From Gymnorhina tibicen (lineage: Eukaryota; Chordata; Aves; Passeriformes; Artamidae): DNA of 64,000 nucleotides. The stretch lies in assembly GCA_013399875.1 (NCBI GenBank), contig VXAZ01007904.1, positions 24,620-88,619 of the forward strand, written 5' to 3'. Below, piece after piece: positions 41,155-55,300 of the stretch (the first letter of the stretch is position 1; the number at the start of each line of letters is the position of its first letter). The translations under genes were made by a program, and so were the position numbers. The notes beneath the pieces were generated by a model. That model was not told the origin of the DNA. It saw nothing but the letters and a program-made list of their open reading frames with translations, and made no database searches.

Positions 41155-42169
41155 AATTTCCATAAAGCCTTTTCTTTCCTCTTGGTGTCAGAGGTGTCCT
41201 CAAAGTCGCTCTGTGTTAAAAATTAATTGGCTGGTTTTGTCTAGCAGACCCAATGTACTAGTTAGGGAGTACACACACAGTAATATTTCAGAAAGATTAC
41301 AACTCTCCTCCCCAAAATCTTGGATGGCAGTTTTGAGTTACTCTGAACCTCTCTCCAGCTTTGAATTCTGAACTTTTCCTTTTATCTACTTTTTAATTCA
41401 CTTCATGTATACTGATAAAGTAGTTTTTCTCTTTTTGTAACCTAGCATCCAAATACCAGAACAACCACAGCAGTGAACACCCGATCATTTCCATAAAATA
41501 ACCTTCCTCTGCAAAAGTCTTTAGTCACAAGCTTCTTATTAAAGCAAGTTTTTCCAAACAGTTTCCCCTGCAGACTCAAATTGCCCTCTGCTCAGAATCC
41601 TTTTCCTTAGAAGGACTGGGAGATGGATGATTCCTGTGCCTTGTAAAGGTCCAATCCAAATCACCTCTGGATAGCAAACAATTCCTACATCTAATAGGGA
41701 ATGTGGTCACAGAAGATGAGAGAATTTCTCTCTAGCAATGATATTCTGCCCCTTAGCAGATTCCTCAGGCCGTTCAAGTAAAATTTAAGGTTTAGCTCAT
41801 GACACTCAGAGGATACTGACAAATGATGAAAGCACTGTCACAGCAGCTCTAACTTGACTTTCTGTCTACACTACTGTACATTTTAAATCATTTCTGAACA
41901 AGATCACCAGAAAGGAGCAGCAATCTCTAAATCATCCATGAAAATACAATGGCATCCAAGAGGTGCTTGCTTGAGTTATCCCCCTAAGTAAGGGAAGTCA
42001 GTACTTAAACAGGCATATAGAGGATAACACGAATAGTTCTGTTGCTAAGAGCTGCCTCCCTCCCATGCCTCCTCATTTCACATGTACCTCTAAGAGGTCA
42101 ACATTCAAGAGCTTTTCTTACAGTCTGTTCTTGAACCCTCTTAACTTGTTCTCATTTCAGTATATGTAG

Positions 42170-42193
42170 GTAACTCAATTTAAATTGAGTTAC
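42170..42193 (+). repeat. 24-bp perfect palindrome without spacer
   Basis: The left half GTAACTCAATTT is followed at once by its exact reverse complement AAATTGAGTTAC. Pairing ends at the next base on each side. It contains more than AT alternation, so it is less likely than simple AT palindromes to be composition noise. No role is visible. Confidence 0.9.
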
Positions 42194-43590
42194 TGGAGAT
42201 TTGTTAATCACATTTATTAGCTTCCAAGCTACTCGGCAAACCAAGTGGGTTATTCTGTCTTATAAAATCCAGGTCTGCCTGACCAATATATGATAGACAG
42301 ACATTTACTTCAGGAAATGCTTCCAAAACAAAGACATTTTCCCTGGTCTTCTGGGCATAGTAGACATCACATAAAGGTACTAGAGCAAAGCTATGAAAAC
42401 CAGAGCAAGGCAAACAGTGCTGGCCCCAGAATTGTTTCTCACACAGCAAAAAAGTCAGAACAAGTAGAGGAAGTCCAAGATTATTTAGATGATAAACATG
42501 CATCCACCAAAACACTGCTCTGGGCAAATGGATGGAGTCTATAGAATCAGAGCAGTTGCCAACATTAGACTTTGGTTTGTAAACCCACTTTTCATTATAA
42601 TTCCCCACACAAAACTTTGGGGCCTTTCACTACTCTCCCCAGAGGTTTTGGCTTTCGTATTAGTTTGCTTGGTGCCAGCTTGAATGTCACTGAACCTGCC
42701 TTATAATTTATCTTCAAAATATCTAATTAGATCAACTTTGTGCCATATTAGCATGCTTGGGTTTAACTTTTTGCCTTATTTAAAATTATAAAGTAGATAA
42801 AGAATAGGGCCTATACTTGTTTACTTCATATTTGGCACAATTTCTGCATTCTGTAAATGCTTCCTCATTAGTCTTTCTCTGCTTGCTAGACTTAATTTAT
42901 CCACTCTAAAAACATAACAAGAACGAATTCAAGTCCACAGACATGCTGAATGTTAAACTGGCAGTGAATTATTAAAAGCAGAATTTACAGTCTAATATTA
43001 AAAATATAGTTGATACCTAAACTCAGTTAAAAAAAAAAATTGAGAGAAACATAGTTATTCCCTGACAGTGCCAGAAGATTCTCATTATTGAATATACGCA
43101 CTGCATTTTTCTTACACATTTGACTTCAGAAACTTCATGTTTTAAATATCAACCTTAGCAGAAAGAAGTGAAAAGTAAAAAAACTGTTCTTGCACTCAGA
43201 TACAGAATTACAGTACAATGATACTTGGCAACAAAGAGCAGTAAGTAATCAGCTCCTAAAGCCACAACAACATCTGTATCCCACCACACTGAGCTTCAGG
43301 AAATGCACTTCACTGAAAAAAAGAGCAAGACAAGAGTTGACTCTTGTTAAGACCCACCACTCTTGATCCCAATGTACATCAAATCCAAAACCTTTTATAC
43401 ATTTTTGCAAAAAGGAAATGAAGCAGATTGGCACTTGACAACCTATATGTCTCCTTTGTTGAGCAACCTACATTCTGTTTTCTCATGAAACAAATAGGTA
43501 AGATAGAATACATGGGGTTTTTTGTTTCTACTATCATTTCAACAACACGCTACAGTTTTCAGTCCAACTATTTTACTTCCAAGACTGAAT

Positions 43591-43612
43591 ATATATACAT
43601 TAATGTATATAT
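43591..43612 (+). repeat. 22-bp AT-rich palindrome
   Basis: ATATATACATT followed by its reverse complement AATGTATATAT. It is mostly TA alternation and sits next to a short ACACACAC tract (about 43630-43641), so slippage in simple sequence is the likely origin. Confidence 0.85.
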
Positions 43613-44496
43613 GTATCATTTCTGTCTAAACACACACACATACTCAGTCTCCTTGTTGGACTAACACCCTCTTTGCACCCCAGCATGATTCCAGTCAATG
43701 CAGTTACTAGCAGTGCAAGGATCCCAGCAGAAGATCAGCAGAACAAGTCGTGAAAGTTATACTCAAATGGGCACTGGGAAGATTTGGGAGAATACAAGCA
43801 GATTAAGAGCTAGGATTTAATTAAAACTTCACACAGTGCTGTACCACCTTTTGTGTACAGTTTAAATAGCAAACCCTGGTATTTAATAAACTGCAGTCTA
43901 TGTTCTGGAGCCAGTCTATAAGTATATTTCACAGGAGAGGGAGAAACCCATGTGGGTTCAATGAGATCTACCTAGGAGAAGAGATTTTGGCTCAATTACA
44001 CTGTGTGCTTATTCACCCAGTTTGGCAATGAGCAAGGCTTAACAACCAAGTGGTAGAGGATTTCCACATCACATATTTGAGTCTCCACACCTAATTCTGT
44101 CTACTACACCATTTGGATCCGAACCATAGTTTCTCTCAGGTCACTAAAAGGATAGAAATACTACCAAGCTTTGCACATAAATTGTAAAATCAATATTTAC
44201 AAGTCAAATGCCAGATGTATTCAAGTATCTGAATAACATTTTTGTGCATGAAGTATTTTATAATTTCCAGTGTACTTGAAGTTGGTAAGCATGTATGTTC
44301 TTCTGCCTGACAAACAGAAATTATGTACAGGAGGCATTCTGGGCCCTGCATCTACTCCATAATCTGGATAGTGACTTTAACAAGTCATCCATCAAGACTA
44401 CAAACTACATCCATCAAAACTTACAAACAAAGACTACAAAAAAGTTATAGTATTACTGAGAATTTTGCCTACTCTAATCCCTCTCAGTGCACACAT

Positions 44497-44520
44497 ACCT
44501 CTTAGGGGGATCTAAGAGGT
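44497..44520 (+). repeat. Hairpin: 9-bp stem, GGGGAT loop
   Basis: ACCTCTTAG pairs with CTAAGAGGT across a 6-base loop. No T-run or gene context suggests a function. About one or two such stems are expected by chance in the window. Confidence 0.8.
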
Positions 44521-45382
44521 TCAGGTGAATGACATTTCACCTTATATAATTATGTAAGCCTCCTCAGCTTCACAAGAAAAAATACAAGATCAGAACTGAA
44601 AAAGAGAATAGCGCACATGTTGTTTCATCAGCTGCAGCAGGTACCTTGCTCTAGCTAGAGAAATAAAACTGGCCACGACTGAGAAATTATATATTCAGAA
44701 CTTCCAGGGATATCCAAGGTAACTAAGTCGTGGTTGCTGTTACCCAGCGTTGCAGTTTCAATAGGATCTCTGGGCAAACACCCCTCCTGCAGTAGGTCAC
44801 GCCATAGAACTTTTAGTGACTGCAAACAGACAAGACCAAAGCTCTACACCCACCTAAATCCAGCTCCATCAGAAGCACTCTGCCTTCCAGCTCTCCTTGG
44901 AGGCACTGCATCACTGCTGACTCAAAGCAAGTGACATGTCCTGAGTCACTGCCACTCACTGTCCCCAGTGACCTTGCACTCAAAGCAGACCTGACTCCTT
45001 GATTACAAGCTAGGAAAAGCTACAACACCAAATGGTGCCCGTATAAATGGCAAGGAATTATAGCGAATTACATGCCTATTCCCTTAAACTATTAGGGCTA
45101 CAACACTTGAAATTAGTCCCAAATTATGCAGACCCTTGCCCTCCATTTCAAGAAATACTAGAAATTAGTCACTGTAGCTTCTAAATTAAACAGCAAACAA
45201 CTTTCTATCTATACACAAAGTCTATAATACAGAATTATTTAGGCCCAAAAAGCAAATTACAGTGTAGCTCTACAAGGCTCTCATCTCCTCACAATATCAA
45301 TTTTCTGGAAAAACATTTTGCACTCTATGTCATCAGTTAAACAAGAATATGAAAAAGAAAATTGCCTAAAAGCCAGAGTTTT

Positions 45383-45406
45383 TAGATAGATAGATAGATA
45401 TATCTA
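45383..45406 (+). repeat. (GATA)n microsatellite
   Basis: Four GATA units followed by TATATCTA. The flanks TTTTAGATA and TATCTAAAA make the ends complementary. A typical short vertebrate tetranucleotide repeat. Confidence 0.9.
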
Positions 45407-48400
45407 AAACTTTCCATTGTGTTTAACCATGACCCATTTATTTATTCCATGAATGCTTATCACTGCCCAGACAAAACTAATTTGCAGGCCTTCTTTTGAT
45501 ATTTTCAACAGTCTGAAAGGATTGTTATTCTGGGTAACATCAAATGTGAATTGCAGAAATTTTGCAATGAAATCGAAAAATCATTACAATACAGGTAATG
45601 TCAGTTTTCATGAGCTTGACCCTATTTTGCATTCAGAAATGCAGCAGTTAACATCTATTTATAGCAACAGCAGCTACGTGACATGGTTGATAAAACCTTG
45701 TGTAAAACAACTATTACAGAATTTTCTCATACTTTTCCAGGAAACTTTCAAAGTATCTTCCTTTATATTAAAAATACTTTCAACTGAGCACGCTAAGAAA
45801 GAAATCAACAAATCTCACTTCACACATTGAATTTCTGGATCACTTTTTTAGCATATATGGAAAAGCTCCTAAAACATACCCTAAGAAAATAGACCAGCTT
45901 TCTTACTAGTGCAAATGTGGAAGAAACACATGAGCCATGGGTAAATGTATTCCTCACAGCTCCAGCCATTCATGAATTCCTCTGCCAGTTTTAGATTAAT
46001 TACTACTTTGATGTACCAACTGACCAATTGCTTGTAAACGTGTTTTCCTTCTTGTGGTGCCTCCTTGTCAGTAAAATAACTCACTCACCACTATGAAATT
46101 CCCTCCAGGATTTTTGGCGCCTAGAAGGATTATTGCCCACTAATAAAGCCTGCTATTCTGACAGCCCTATTCCATGATACGTCATTTCCTATTCTATAAT
46201 GCATCCAATAAAATTACATTGCAGAAGCCTCTACTACTTATGCAATTCATCATTACTTTTTAAATTCATCACTGTAAACATCTACTGTATATTGCTGAGT
46301 GAACAGCAAAGTCAAAAATACTTCTTAACCATATCAAGATGCCTGGTATATTTTCATACTAATATTTTTTGAAAGTAAAAGGCTATGTAATTAAGAAGTG
46401 AATTATTTCCAAATAATATGTTTGGAAAATACGTTCCAAAATTCACTTGCTGTACCTTGGAGACAATTAGAGAAAAATCCCTTATCTGCCTCACTATTTC
46501 CACCACCTTATCGCCACAGCTACAAGCCACACCTAAGAGCAAAGAAGTCACAAGGTACATAAGATGCCATCAAGTTTGCAAACAGCTGTTAAATGCTTCC
46601 CCTCTCCCCCAGATGCTTTTACAACTGCAATGGAGTTTCCACCAAAACAGAGGTATTCCACTCAAGTATCAAATCTTAAACATCAAATGCATGATTGTTC
46701 TATTCACGTAATAGCCAAGTAAACAGTCATCCAAAGCATGACTCCAAGTATAATTTTCTAAGTTACACAGCATTTAAAGAACTAGCCCACAATCATTATC
46801 TACAGAAGTTTATATATAATTTGAATAATAGAGTATAGTCCAGACTCAACATTCACTAAAGTCAATAACAAAATTGCCAAGACAATTCCTGAGCAATGAT
46901 TATAAATCAAAACTGCATCATGACTTCTAAAATACCAGTGAAACACTCATGACATTTGGGTGTTATAAAAGTCCTGGAAAACATCAAGGAAAGGTTGATG
47001 ATACAGAATTTGTTATCCAGTCAACATGGTTCACACTTAGCCTTTGTATATTACAAGGCTGGGGGGTTATTTTAGACAATGAATGCAGAGAATAGCATTC
47101 TCTGTTTGATAGCTCACCTTCAAGACCTTATTCTTATTCAAGAGTATTCTTGCTGTTTGTAATCTATTTGGAGTCTTGTATTTTAGACAGGTCTACATAC
47201 CACAGCTGTGCTGACAATCCCTTCATAGGTGACTTTTGCAAATAAGTCATCTAGACACACAAAACTTATTCCAAATACACTTAGACAAAATGCACAGATC
47301 TGAAGAACATGCTTTCTGCTACTTTCAGACATGGTTTCTAGCAGATTTGAAGAGAAACTCAATCATTAAGGAAGAAACGCTACAAATTTTATAATGCTAA
47401 AGCTTATTTACACTTACGCACACTCACCTCTTTCAACAGAAAGAGAATTATTCAATGTACACTTTACATCTTGAATTTGTAGCTGCTTTTGACAGTCACT
47501 TATATCAAGAGGGTTTTTTCCCTCAGCAGGATATTAAAGTCTCACAATCATTCATTGACAATAGACAGTCATTTTTCAAAACTAAATAAAAACAACTGCT
47601 ACTTAAAAATTGAAATTCAGAATAACTTACTGTCATATATACCAACTGCACATAAAATAGATTAATGTTTTAAATAATTAATTTAGAAAGTCAAGTGGCT
47701 TTAAAACATGAACCCACTTAAAAGTGGCCTACACTACAATGCAAATGGATTAATAGACTCACTGATTACGAATTCTGTAAGGCCATGCTGTGATCACGAT
47801 ATTTATGATGTTATGACAAGCTACACAATATTAACTCTAATTTGCAATCAATATTTCTCCTTCAAATCCTTAATTTCATGTTGGAGTACAGCCTCATGCT
47901 TTTACCTAACCAGTTTTTACATAGTGCAAGTCCTAGGAAATGTCTGACTAAATTCCAGGCACCAGAGGAATGCTGATGAGGGTTTGAGAAGCTAATCTCA
48001 GGCCAGTGCAATTAAGACAAAGCATTCAATCTACTGATCTTAAATAGGTAAATCTGGAGGACTTAACAAGAAGTTCTTCCTGCTCATGTGACTGAATGTT
48101 GGCAAACTGTTTTTCACCAAAGCTTAAATGAGAAACGGAACTGAGCCTAGTAGCAAACAAAAAGGAAGAAACACAAAATAGGTTTACTTTATACAATTCA
48201 AGTAAAGGAGAGGGAAGTGACTTCCTTCACTAGAAGTACTCATATCAGAATCTCCTTGGCATCTAACAAAGAGATGACCAAAGAACCACCCCCACAAACA
48301 ACACTTAAGGCTGTGCAGGTTTCCTGGAAGACTGTGGACAAAGCTGACTAATTCCAGAAAGCCAACCTTCTAATCTCTAAATAGATTTTATGACTTAGGT

Positions 48401-51400
48401 CTGTTTTGCAGCTGGTGACCTCTCACCTCAAAGTCTGGATACTCAGTCCACAACATGATGCCCCTCTACTGTCTTGCATTTTGTGCAAAACTTCCATGCT
48501 TTCTTACTTTATTTAAACAAGGGATTATACAGCTCCTTATTCAAAGACCATTTTGACTGCCGTTTTTTAAGATGTATGTGCATTTTTAGTTACAGACTCC
48601 TGCAGGGATGCATTTAAGTTTCTACCCATTACAAGAAAAATTAGGTATGTTCTCAAATCATTTGGGAGACCAAAGCTTTTCTTTTCTATTTCCATTTACT
48701 TGTGAAATTTCTCCATATTCATCAGCATTTAGTTTGATACAGAATAATTATATCATCTTACATATTTTTCTGACTATGGTACAATTTCAATGATGTGGAA
48801 AAAAAAGACATCAATTTGCCAGATAATTAATCCAAGTCTCTTTTCATCACAGAAAGAAGAGCACTATAAAATATAAAGTATTGTCTTGATGATGATGAGT
48901 GATAAACTGAAACTAAATACATGATTTTAAATGTAGTTCAATACATCTTATACTATTTAAAAGCATTCCAGTTTTCTGGTCTTGAAATTATTTTTAAGAA
49001 CTGAAATGTCTAACTTTTTAAACCATACTTTCTAAAAGCAGAGCAAATAAAATGGAGTAGGCATGTAGAGAAAAACAAAATATGCTAACACATGAATTCG
49101 CAAAGGAGAATTTTTGTACCACCTGGCTCTCCATATTTCTATCAGCCAATCAGGTTACATGTTAAGAACAAATGCCACTGTCTGTGCAGTGCCTCACTGA
49201 GCGGGTCTGAGAAAGCGATTCAGGTGCAGAGGCATCAGCATCCGATACTGCTGGTGCAGCCAAGCCCTGTCTCATGTTCACTTGCCATTCCAGAGGGATG
49301 CAGGTCACCTCAAGTTTGTGCTATATTTACCAAGCCCATGCAGGTGTCTTGGCATCTCAAATGGCCGTAGACAGCCAAGACACCTCCATTTTTCTCATAA
49401 TGCGCACCATTTCAAAAATTTTATTTACCATTTAGTTCCTAGCACATCTGCAATATGACTCTTTGTTTAGTTAGTAGGCAATCATGAGAAACTTTATAAA
49501 CAGCAGCCATCAAAAAGCTAAAGACTACACTATTTCCACTGACAGAAGAGGCTTCCAACCTATTTGGCACAAAGACTTGCTCACTTAAGTGACAAATAAA
49601 ATAAGAACACTGTTGGAACTGTGTACAATTCGTAAGTGCTTGGTGACCAAGCTCTATACTGTGAGAACATCTCAGTCTGTCAAAATTAGGTGGAGGTTCT
49701 ATTATAGCAATACATTTCCCAAGTAACAACTGCTATCCCTAACAGGATCAGACATGAAGTATTTGCACATCAGGAGTTTATCATCTGCAGTACAAGCTTT
49801 GGCATGGAACACATTCATGAGAAAACACCTTTGAACAAGTCCAAGTGGGGTATTTTAAGGGATATTTGAGTTAAAGATCAAGCTTATAAAGTGACTTAGG
49901 TAACCCTTTGGGGGAATCAGTGGAAGTTTCTTTGCTGGGTTGGCTTTTTACAGCTCATTCTATTCCCATGAAGTGAGTACAGATTTTGCCCCTGACTCTT
50001 GTGATTATGAAGTACCACATCTTAGGCAGAACTGCTGTTCTGTCTCAGCCCTGAAAACAGCATCATTTCACTGTAAGGGCAGTCCAAAGAGGCAGATAGA
50101 GAACACAAAACAGGATCAGATGTGCTATGAAATCCACATCTGGACAAGTCCTAGCCCACTACAGTCTCTTCAACACAGCTGTTTTTCTTTGTCCCATCAC
50201 AAAAGGCAGGAACTACTGCTAATAGCGTGCAAACCCCTACAGCATGTGGGATCAGTGGTGTGACAAAGGGATTTCAGAGAAAATTGAGATGCATGAGCAG
50301 AGTCACTACATCCCTACCAGTGGACAGACTACCAAAAACTTTTTAACTTTAAAATATTAGGTATTCAGCCCACAGTTCGTAAACTACAGCAATGGTTATT
50401 GTCATTGGAATATTTTTGTGTACTTACATTAATGTAAATTTCAAACATACAGTCAAAGGTTATATATTTGAAATGATGAATAACCTTCTGTATTGATTTC
50501 AAGATTTAGTTCAAGAATATGATAGACTTATTAAAATATTTTCCGTTCTCAAGTTACAGAGCATAATTAAATAATTTTCAAAAAAGATACTGCTGTATCA
50601 TCCCATCATCATGCCTATTCTATTACTTGAGTAATCCATAATAATAAAAGTTCTAAATAACAATAATTAAGAGGGAAGAGACGGCACAGGACCTTCCAGT
50701 CTGATCCCATGAGAACTGTAAGGTTTACTCTGAAGACTATACATTACTCTGACTGCCTCCAGCTGGGGTTCAGAACAATTAATTTTGTGTATGATATTTC
50801 TTAAAGTCAAAAGTAGGGAATATGCTTCAGCTTCTAAAAACATACAATCTCTAATCCATTTTTTTGGAATATTTTATGAAGTATACTCAGTACAAGTCCA
50901 AACTGAATGAAAACTACGTTTCGATTAACTAAAATCTCATTATTCTTCTAATTGCAATGGGCATGAGATTGTACGGTAGCAAAGCCCTCCAATTTCCACT
51001 AACTTCACTGAGTACCACACCTTAACCTTTTACAGGATAAAGATATTTAAGGAATTCTATAGTCTTTGACACGGTCTGTTCTATGGTCACAGTCTTGCTT
51101 TTGAAAACTGTAGAAAACTATTCTAACTGCTGTTCTCAACATCACGTCATGCTACACAAAATCACAATGCAACCTTTTCATTCCCACTGGATACATGAAA
51201 TATTATCATCAGTTACTAAAATTAATTGTTGGACACTATCATGCTCTTTAGAAAGGTTAAAAAATCCTTTTTTGCCCTTTAACTGAAATTGTTTGAAGTG
51301 CAAAAAAGCCGGAATCAAAGTACAGCTTTTTTTGATTAAAGGAGAATAAACAGAACTAATCTTATTAATGAATGAAAAATAGAGATTTTACCATAATGAG

Positions 51401-52314
51401 AAGGGTTCCTTTGAATGGTGTTTACTTTATAGCAAAATAATGCCTTAGATCAAAGCTTGTAACATCATACCCTTTCAATAGTTGTGCTTGTTGGTTCTGT
51501 CCTTCTTCTTATTCCTGTCATTGATTATCCTTTTCCCTAGTCCTCCTTCCACCTCTGAACATCATTCATCATACACGGTCTTATACAACGTATCATCTAC
51601 CCATAAGAAACCTGTGTTTTCTTCAGCCAGTGATCAAATTCCAAGTACTCAATGAAATAAGTCTAAAATACAAAAGATTTTTTAGTTACTGTTATAACTT
51701 GCCTGCTGTCATTACCCCTGTGTCATGGAATTAACTTTTTTCATTTCCACTTCTAGGTTATTTATTTCCTAATGTCTTCCACTGTTCTCTTAAGATATGT
51801 TTAAAAGCTGGTTATCCCAGTTATCCCAAGTATTTTAGCAAGGCACGACATTGAGACTGAGGTTTACCTAAGTCATTTACTGAAAGTCAAGAGGAAAAAA
51901 AAAGGGGGAAAAAAAAAATCAAGACAGCTTTTTTCTGTAACCAACAGCACAGAAAGAAAAGCGTGGGCTTTCCTCATTCCCATCTTTATGGTATCTCTGG
52001 TCTCAGCATCAAAATCAAATTGTTCCTTTTGCTCTTCCCTTGCTATTTCTTCCCCCACCAAAAATAAAAAAAACCTGATGTCATCTAGATCAGCTTTGCA
52101 ATGAGAACTGCAGTGACAGAGAGTGGCTAGCTGAGCCTAGAAATGCATAGCTCAAAACCTTAAACTTGTGCTAATTCTTCATGAGAACGGGTCCATTCTT
52201 TCAGACGCAAAATGGCAACCTGAACTTCATAAAAAAAGATTTGATCTCTCCTTGAGTGTACAGCACACAATATTTTGCTCTGCAGATACCTGTTTGAGCA
52301 GTCAATCATCAAGG
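45407..52314. other. Non-coding DNA, nothing recognised
   Basis: The longest frame that ends in this stretch (45453-45830, plus, 125 codons) has no recognisable product. An A9-G5-A10 purine tract lies at 51895-51918, and a 14-bp palindrome TTACATTAATGTAA near 50424. Nothing else stands out. Confidence 0.55.
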
Positions 52315-52391
52315 CTTTCTAGCCTTTACTAGAAAGTGTCATTAATATGGGGGGTGGGACCCCCCCTATAAAGCATAGAAAGATATGCTTT
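52315..52391 (+). repeat. Three adjacent hairpins, one G/C-paired
   Basis: Hairpin 1 is CTTTCTAG / CTAGAAAG (52315-52336, 6-nt loop). Hairpin 2 is a G6 run (52349-52354), spacer TGGGA, then a C7 run (52360-52366). Hairpin 3 is AAAGCATA / TATGCTTT (52370-52391, 6-nt loop). Each 8-bp stem alone is near chance, but three in 77 bp, with a G6/C7 pair in A+T-rich DNA, is unusual. TATAAAG directly after the C run is also noted. Confidence 0.75.
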
Positions 52392-55300
52392 TACCATTAA
52401 CTCATTTTAAAGGCACATTCTCTTTCCCTTCAAATCTATATTGCACCTTCAGCTTGATTTTGACAAACAAGACAGAGTCATAAGAGAAAAAAGATCAACC
52501 CAAAACTTCCAAAACTGAATGTGACCTCTGTAGATCACATCCTGTTTTACCAGCTGCTTCATCAACATCTGTTGATGTAGCCCAAGACACAGCGAAGGAC
52601 ACACCTACTGCTAATTTTGATTCTGTTATAGTAAAAATTCATTAAGAGATTTCAGGGAAAAAAGAGCATAGAATAAACAGTCCATAAAAGTTTCAGTGGT
52701 ATCATGATACAGCACATTAATAGCTTTAATGTGAAAAAAAATTACATATGGGCTAATAAAAAGCCTTCTTTTAATTCCCTCTGCAACACCTCCCCATGAC
52801 TTGACCATCTGTACATTGATATATGAGTAAAAATACTTGAATGTGTGGTGCCAAGGGACTTGTAGATTCATAGTAGCTGACTACAACATCACCATGTTGA
52901 GAGCTCTTCACAAGCAGCCAAAGTTAGTATTTTCCCCCTCAGCTGCTTCAGAGTCATGCTGACTTCACCAACCAAAGAGTAATTTCATAAAACATCTCTC
53001 TGATCTAAAACAATACTTGAAAAGAAACGAGGATAGTTTGAAGGTAAGACCATTTGGAATGATCTTTCCTCTGTAAAGATGCTACTGCACATCCACTCAG
53101 CTCAAAATAGACCAACCCTTTAAGCATTTTTCTTTTACTCCTCAGTATTTTACTTGAATAAGCTACACATACTCTTAAGAAAATAATATGAAGATTATGG
53201 TTGTTTACAGGTTATGTATAAAACATTGTTTTCTGGCACAAAATTTCCAGCTTCAGATTTTTTCTAAATTCAAATTCATGGCTTGGAAATTTGCTTTGTA
53301 GGAAAACCGTATGATATTCTCCTCTTAGAACTCAAACTTCCATGGGAAATAAAAGGAGAAAGAACTTGAGAAAGTATTTTAAGAATATCCTAAATTGCTC
53401 TAAACCAAGAACTAAAGTAATTTTTTATTTTTGATTCACAGCAAAATGATTTTACTAGGAAAACAGTTTCTCTGAAGACTTGAACTGAGGGCTTCACCAA
53501 TGCAAGTAACGAGAGACGGTTACTGTAAGTGAATGTTTCACCTTGGGATGTATTTTGCAATCCAGCAAACCATAGGCTATCAGGAGCATCTCATCTCAGT
53601 AACTTCCCTGAATAGTCCTCATAGGATTTCTGACTCAGTCAGAATATTGTAAGGACTATGGCCAAGCAGGGAATCATCTTGATAACGTCTGTTTTTGAAG
53701 GAGGAACAGAGCGGCCTTTTTACATCTTTGCACAGTAGTCCTATTTTCACTGGGCCTGAGTTACCCTACGTTGCGCAAAATGTCTGACTTTAGGGTTGAA
53801 ATTAGAACTGCAAAATCCTAAATACCAAGGATGCAATGTGTCCTTACAAGAGAAACATCAAAAGCTAATACACTTTGTGCCAAATTAAAGGTTTTGAGTA
53901 CAAAGATCTAACAACAGAAGAGTTCATATATGCTTATACAAAAAATATGAAGTGTATCTGCAACCTAGGGGTTGGAAATTATTCATTAAAATAAGAAGGC
54001 CCTAGCCTTTAGATACTGTTTTGACTTTCTTCTCTTTTGATCTTGATGTGAAACAATTTATAACATCAAAACAGTGTTATATTTCAGAACTTTTGTTTTA
54101 ATTGTAATGCCAGCATTCATAATAATTATAATTTGCTTTTCAAATAATCTTTGAGAAGAAAGGCATAATAAAATTATCCTAATAAATTCACTAGAGGATT
54201 ATTGTTGCACTGGAATATCAAAGAACTTGGGATGCATTGAAGATTTATTGTCATACAAAACATTGAAGTGTTAATGATCTTAATCTGAAACTGGGTATTC
54301 TTCCTTTGATTAGATGCTATACATCAGTATGACAGTCTTAATACTTTCTGGTTAGACTGATAAATGAAATCAATTTTGTTACATTACTCAGTATGTCTGC
54401 AAGTTAATACAGAAATAAAATTATTTCCTTATAAATTTTAAATTATAAACCATAGAGACGCAAGCACGGAACAGCTGTTGCTTTACTTTGCAGTGCACAC
54501 CGTATTATGAAATGGATTAAGCAACTTCCCACCCCCCCCAAACATGAGAAAATTATGGGAGTTTTTCCTCTGAGCTGATGCTCCTCCTAAGAAATACTTC
54601 AGTTCAAAGTGATCGAGGCATTTAACATTTGAATGAGCTTACTAATTTAAGCAACAGTACTATTCATATGCTTACAGCCAAGGAGCATACACACCTCGCT
54701 GATAGAGCATGGGGGACCTGCAAGTCCACAACTATTCTGGAATTTCCACTCACGTACCTAGCTGTGCTTTTCAGCACAGCACGTGAGAAGACATCTCTGC
54801 TGATGCTCCATGTTGTCTCCATGCCCAGACGATGCAATACAAAACAACAGAGGAACGCTCACCACGCCTTTGGCTCACATGGCTAGCTCTACATCAGCAT
54901 TCCGTATCATTTAGACCTCGACAAACCTAAAACCTGTGGTTCACAAGCAGCTCCATCTCATGTTTTTTAACAAGACTCAGACACAGAAAGAACAATCACA
55001 CATTTCCTAAGATAATGAGCCCTTGTTAATTCTTCATTTATACTTACTAAGAAAACCTAGGAAACCAAGCTTTATATTGTAAATGGCTAAGCAAGAGGAG
55101 AGCACAAATTTTTCCTAAGAGCTATATGGAAATAAAACAACTTAATCCATTTCAAATTACTTCATGCATACCAAACCTTGCAAAGCAGGCATGAAAACAT
55201 TCATGCCTAGGCACAAAGTATTTATGCTGAGAAATGCAATCTTTCACTTGCACATCATGTAAGTTAATAAAAATCTTTCAAAAGCTTCCTCAGTATTTTT

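Noticed and set aside
42204..42608. 134-codon minus-strand frame
   Set aside because: No recognisable motif, and an 84-codon plus frame covers the same bases. Treated as chance.
46270..46310. TGTAAACATCTACTG, resembling the start of miR-30 family microRNAs
   Set aside because: Matches only about the first ten bases, and the flanks do not form a precursor hairpin.
48885..48915. TGATGATGAG then AAACTGAAA, resembling C and D boxes of a snoRNA
   Set aside because: The boxes are far too close together and there is no terminal stem.
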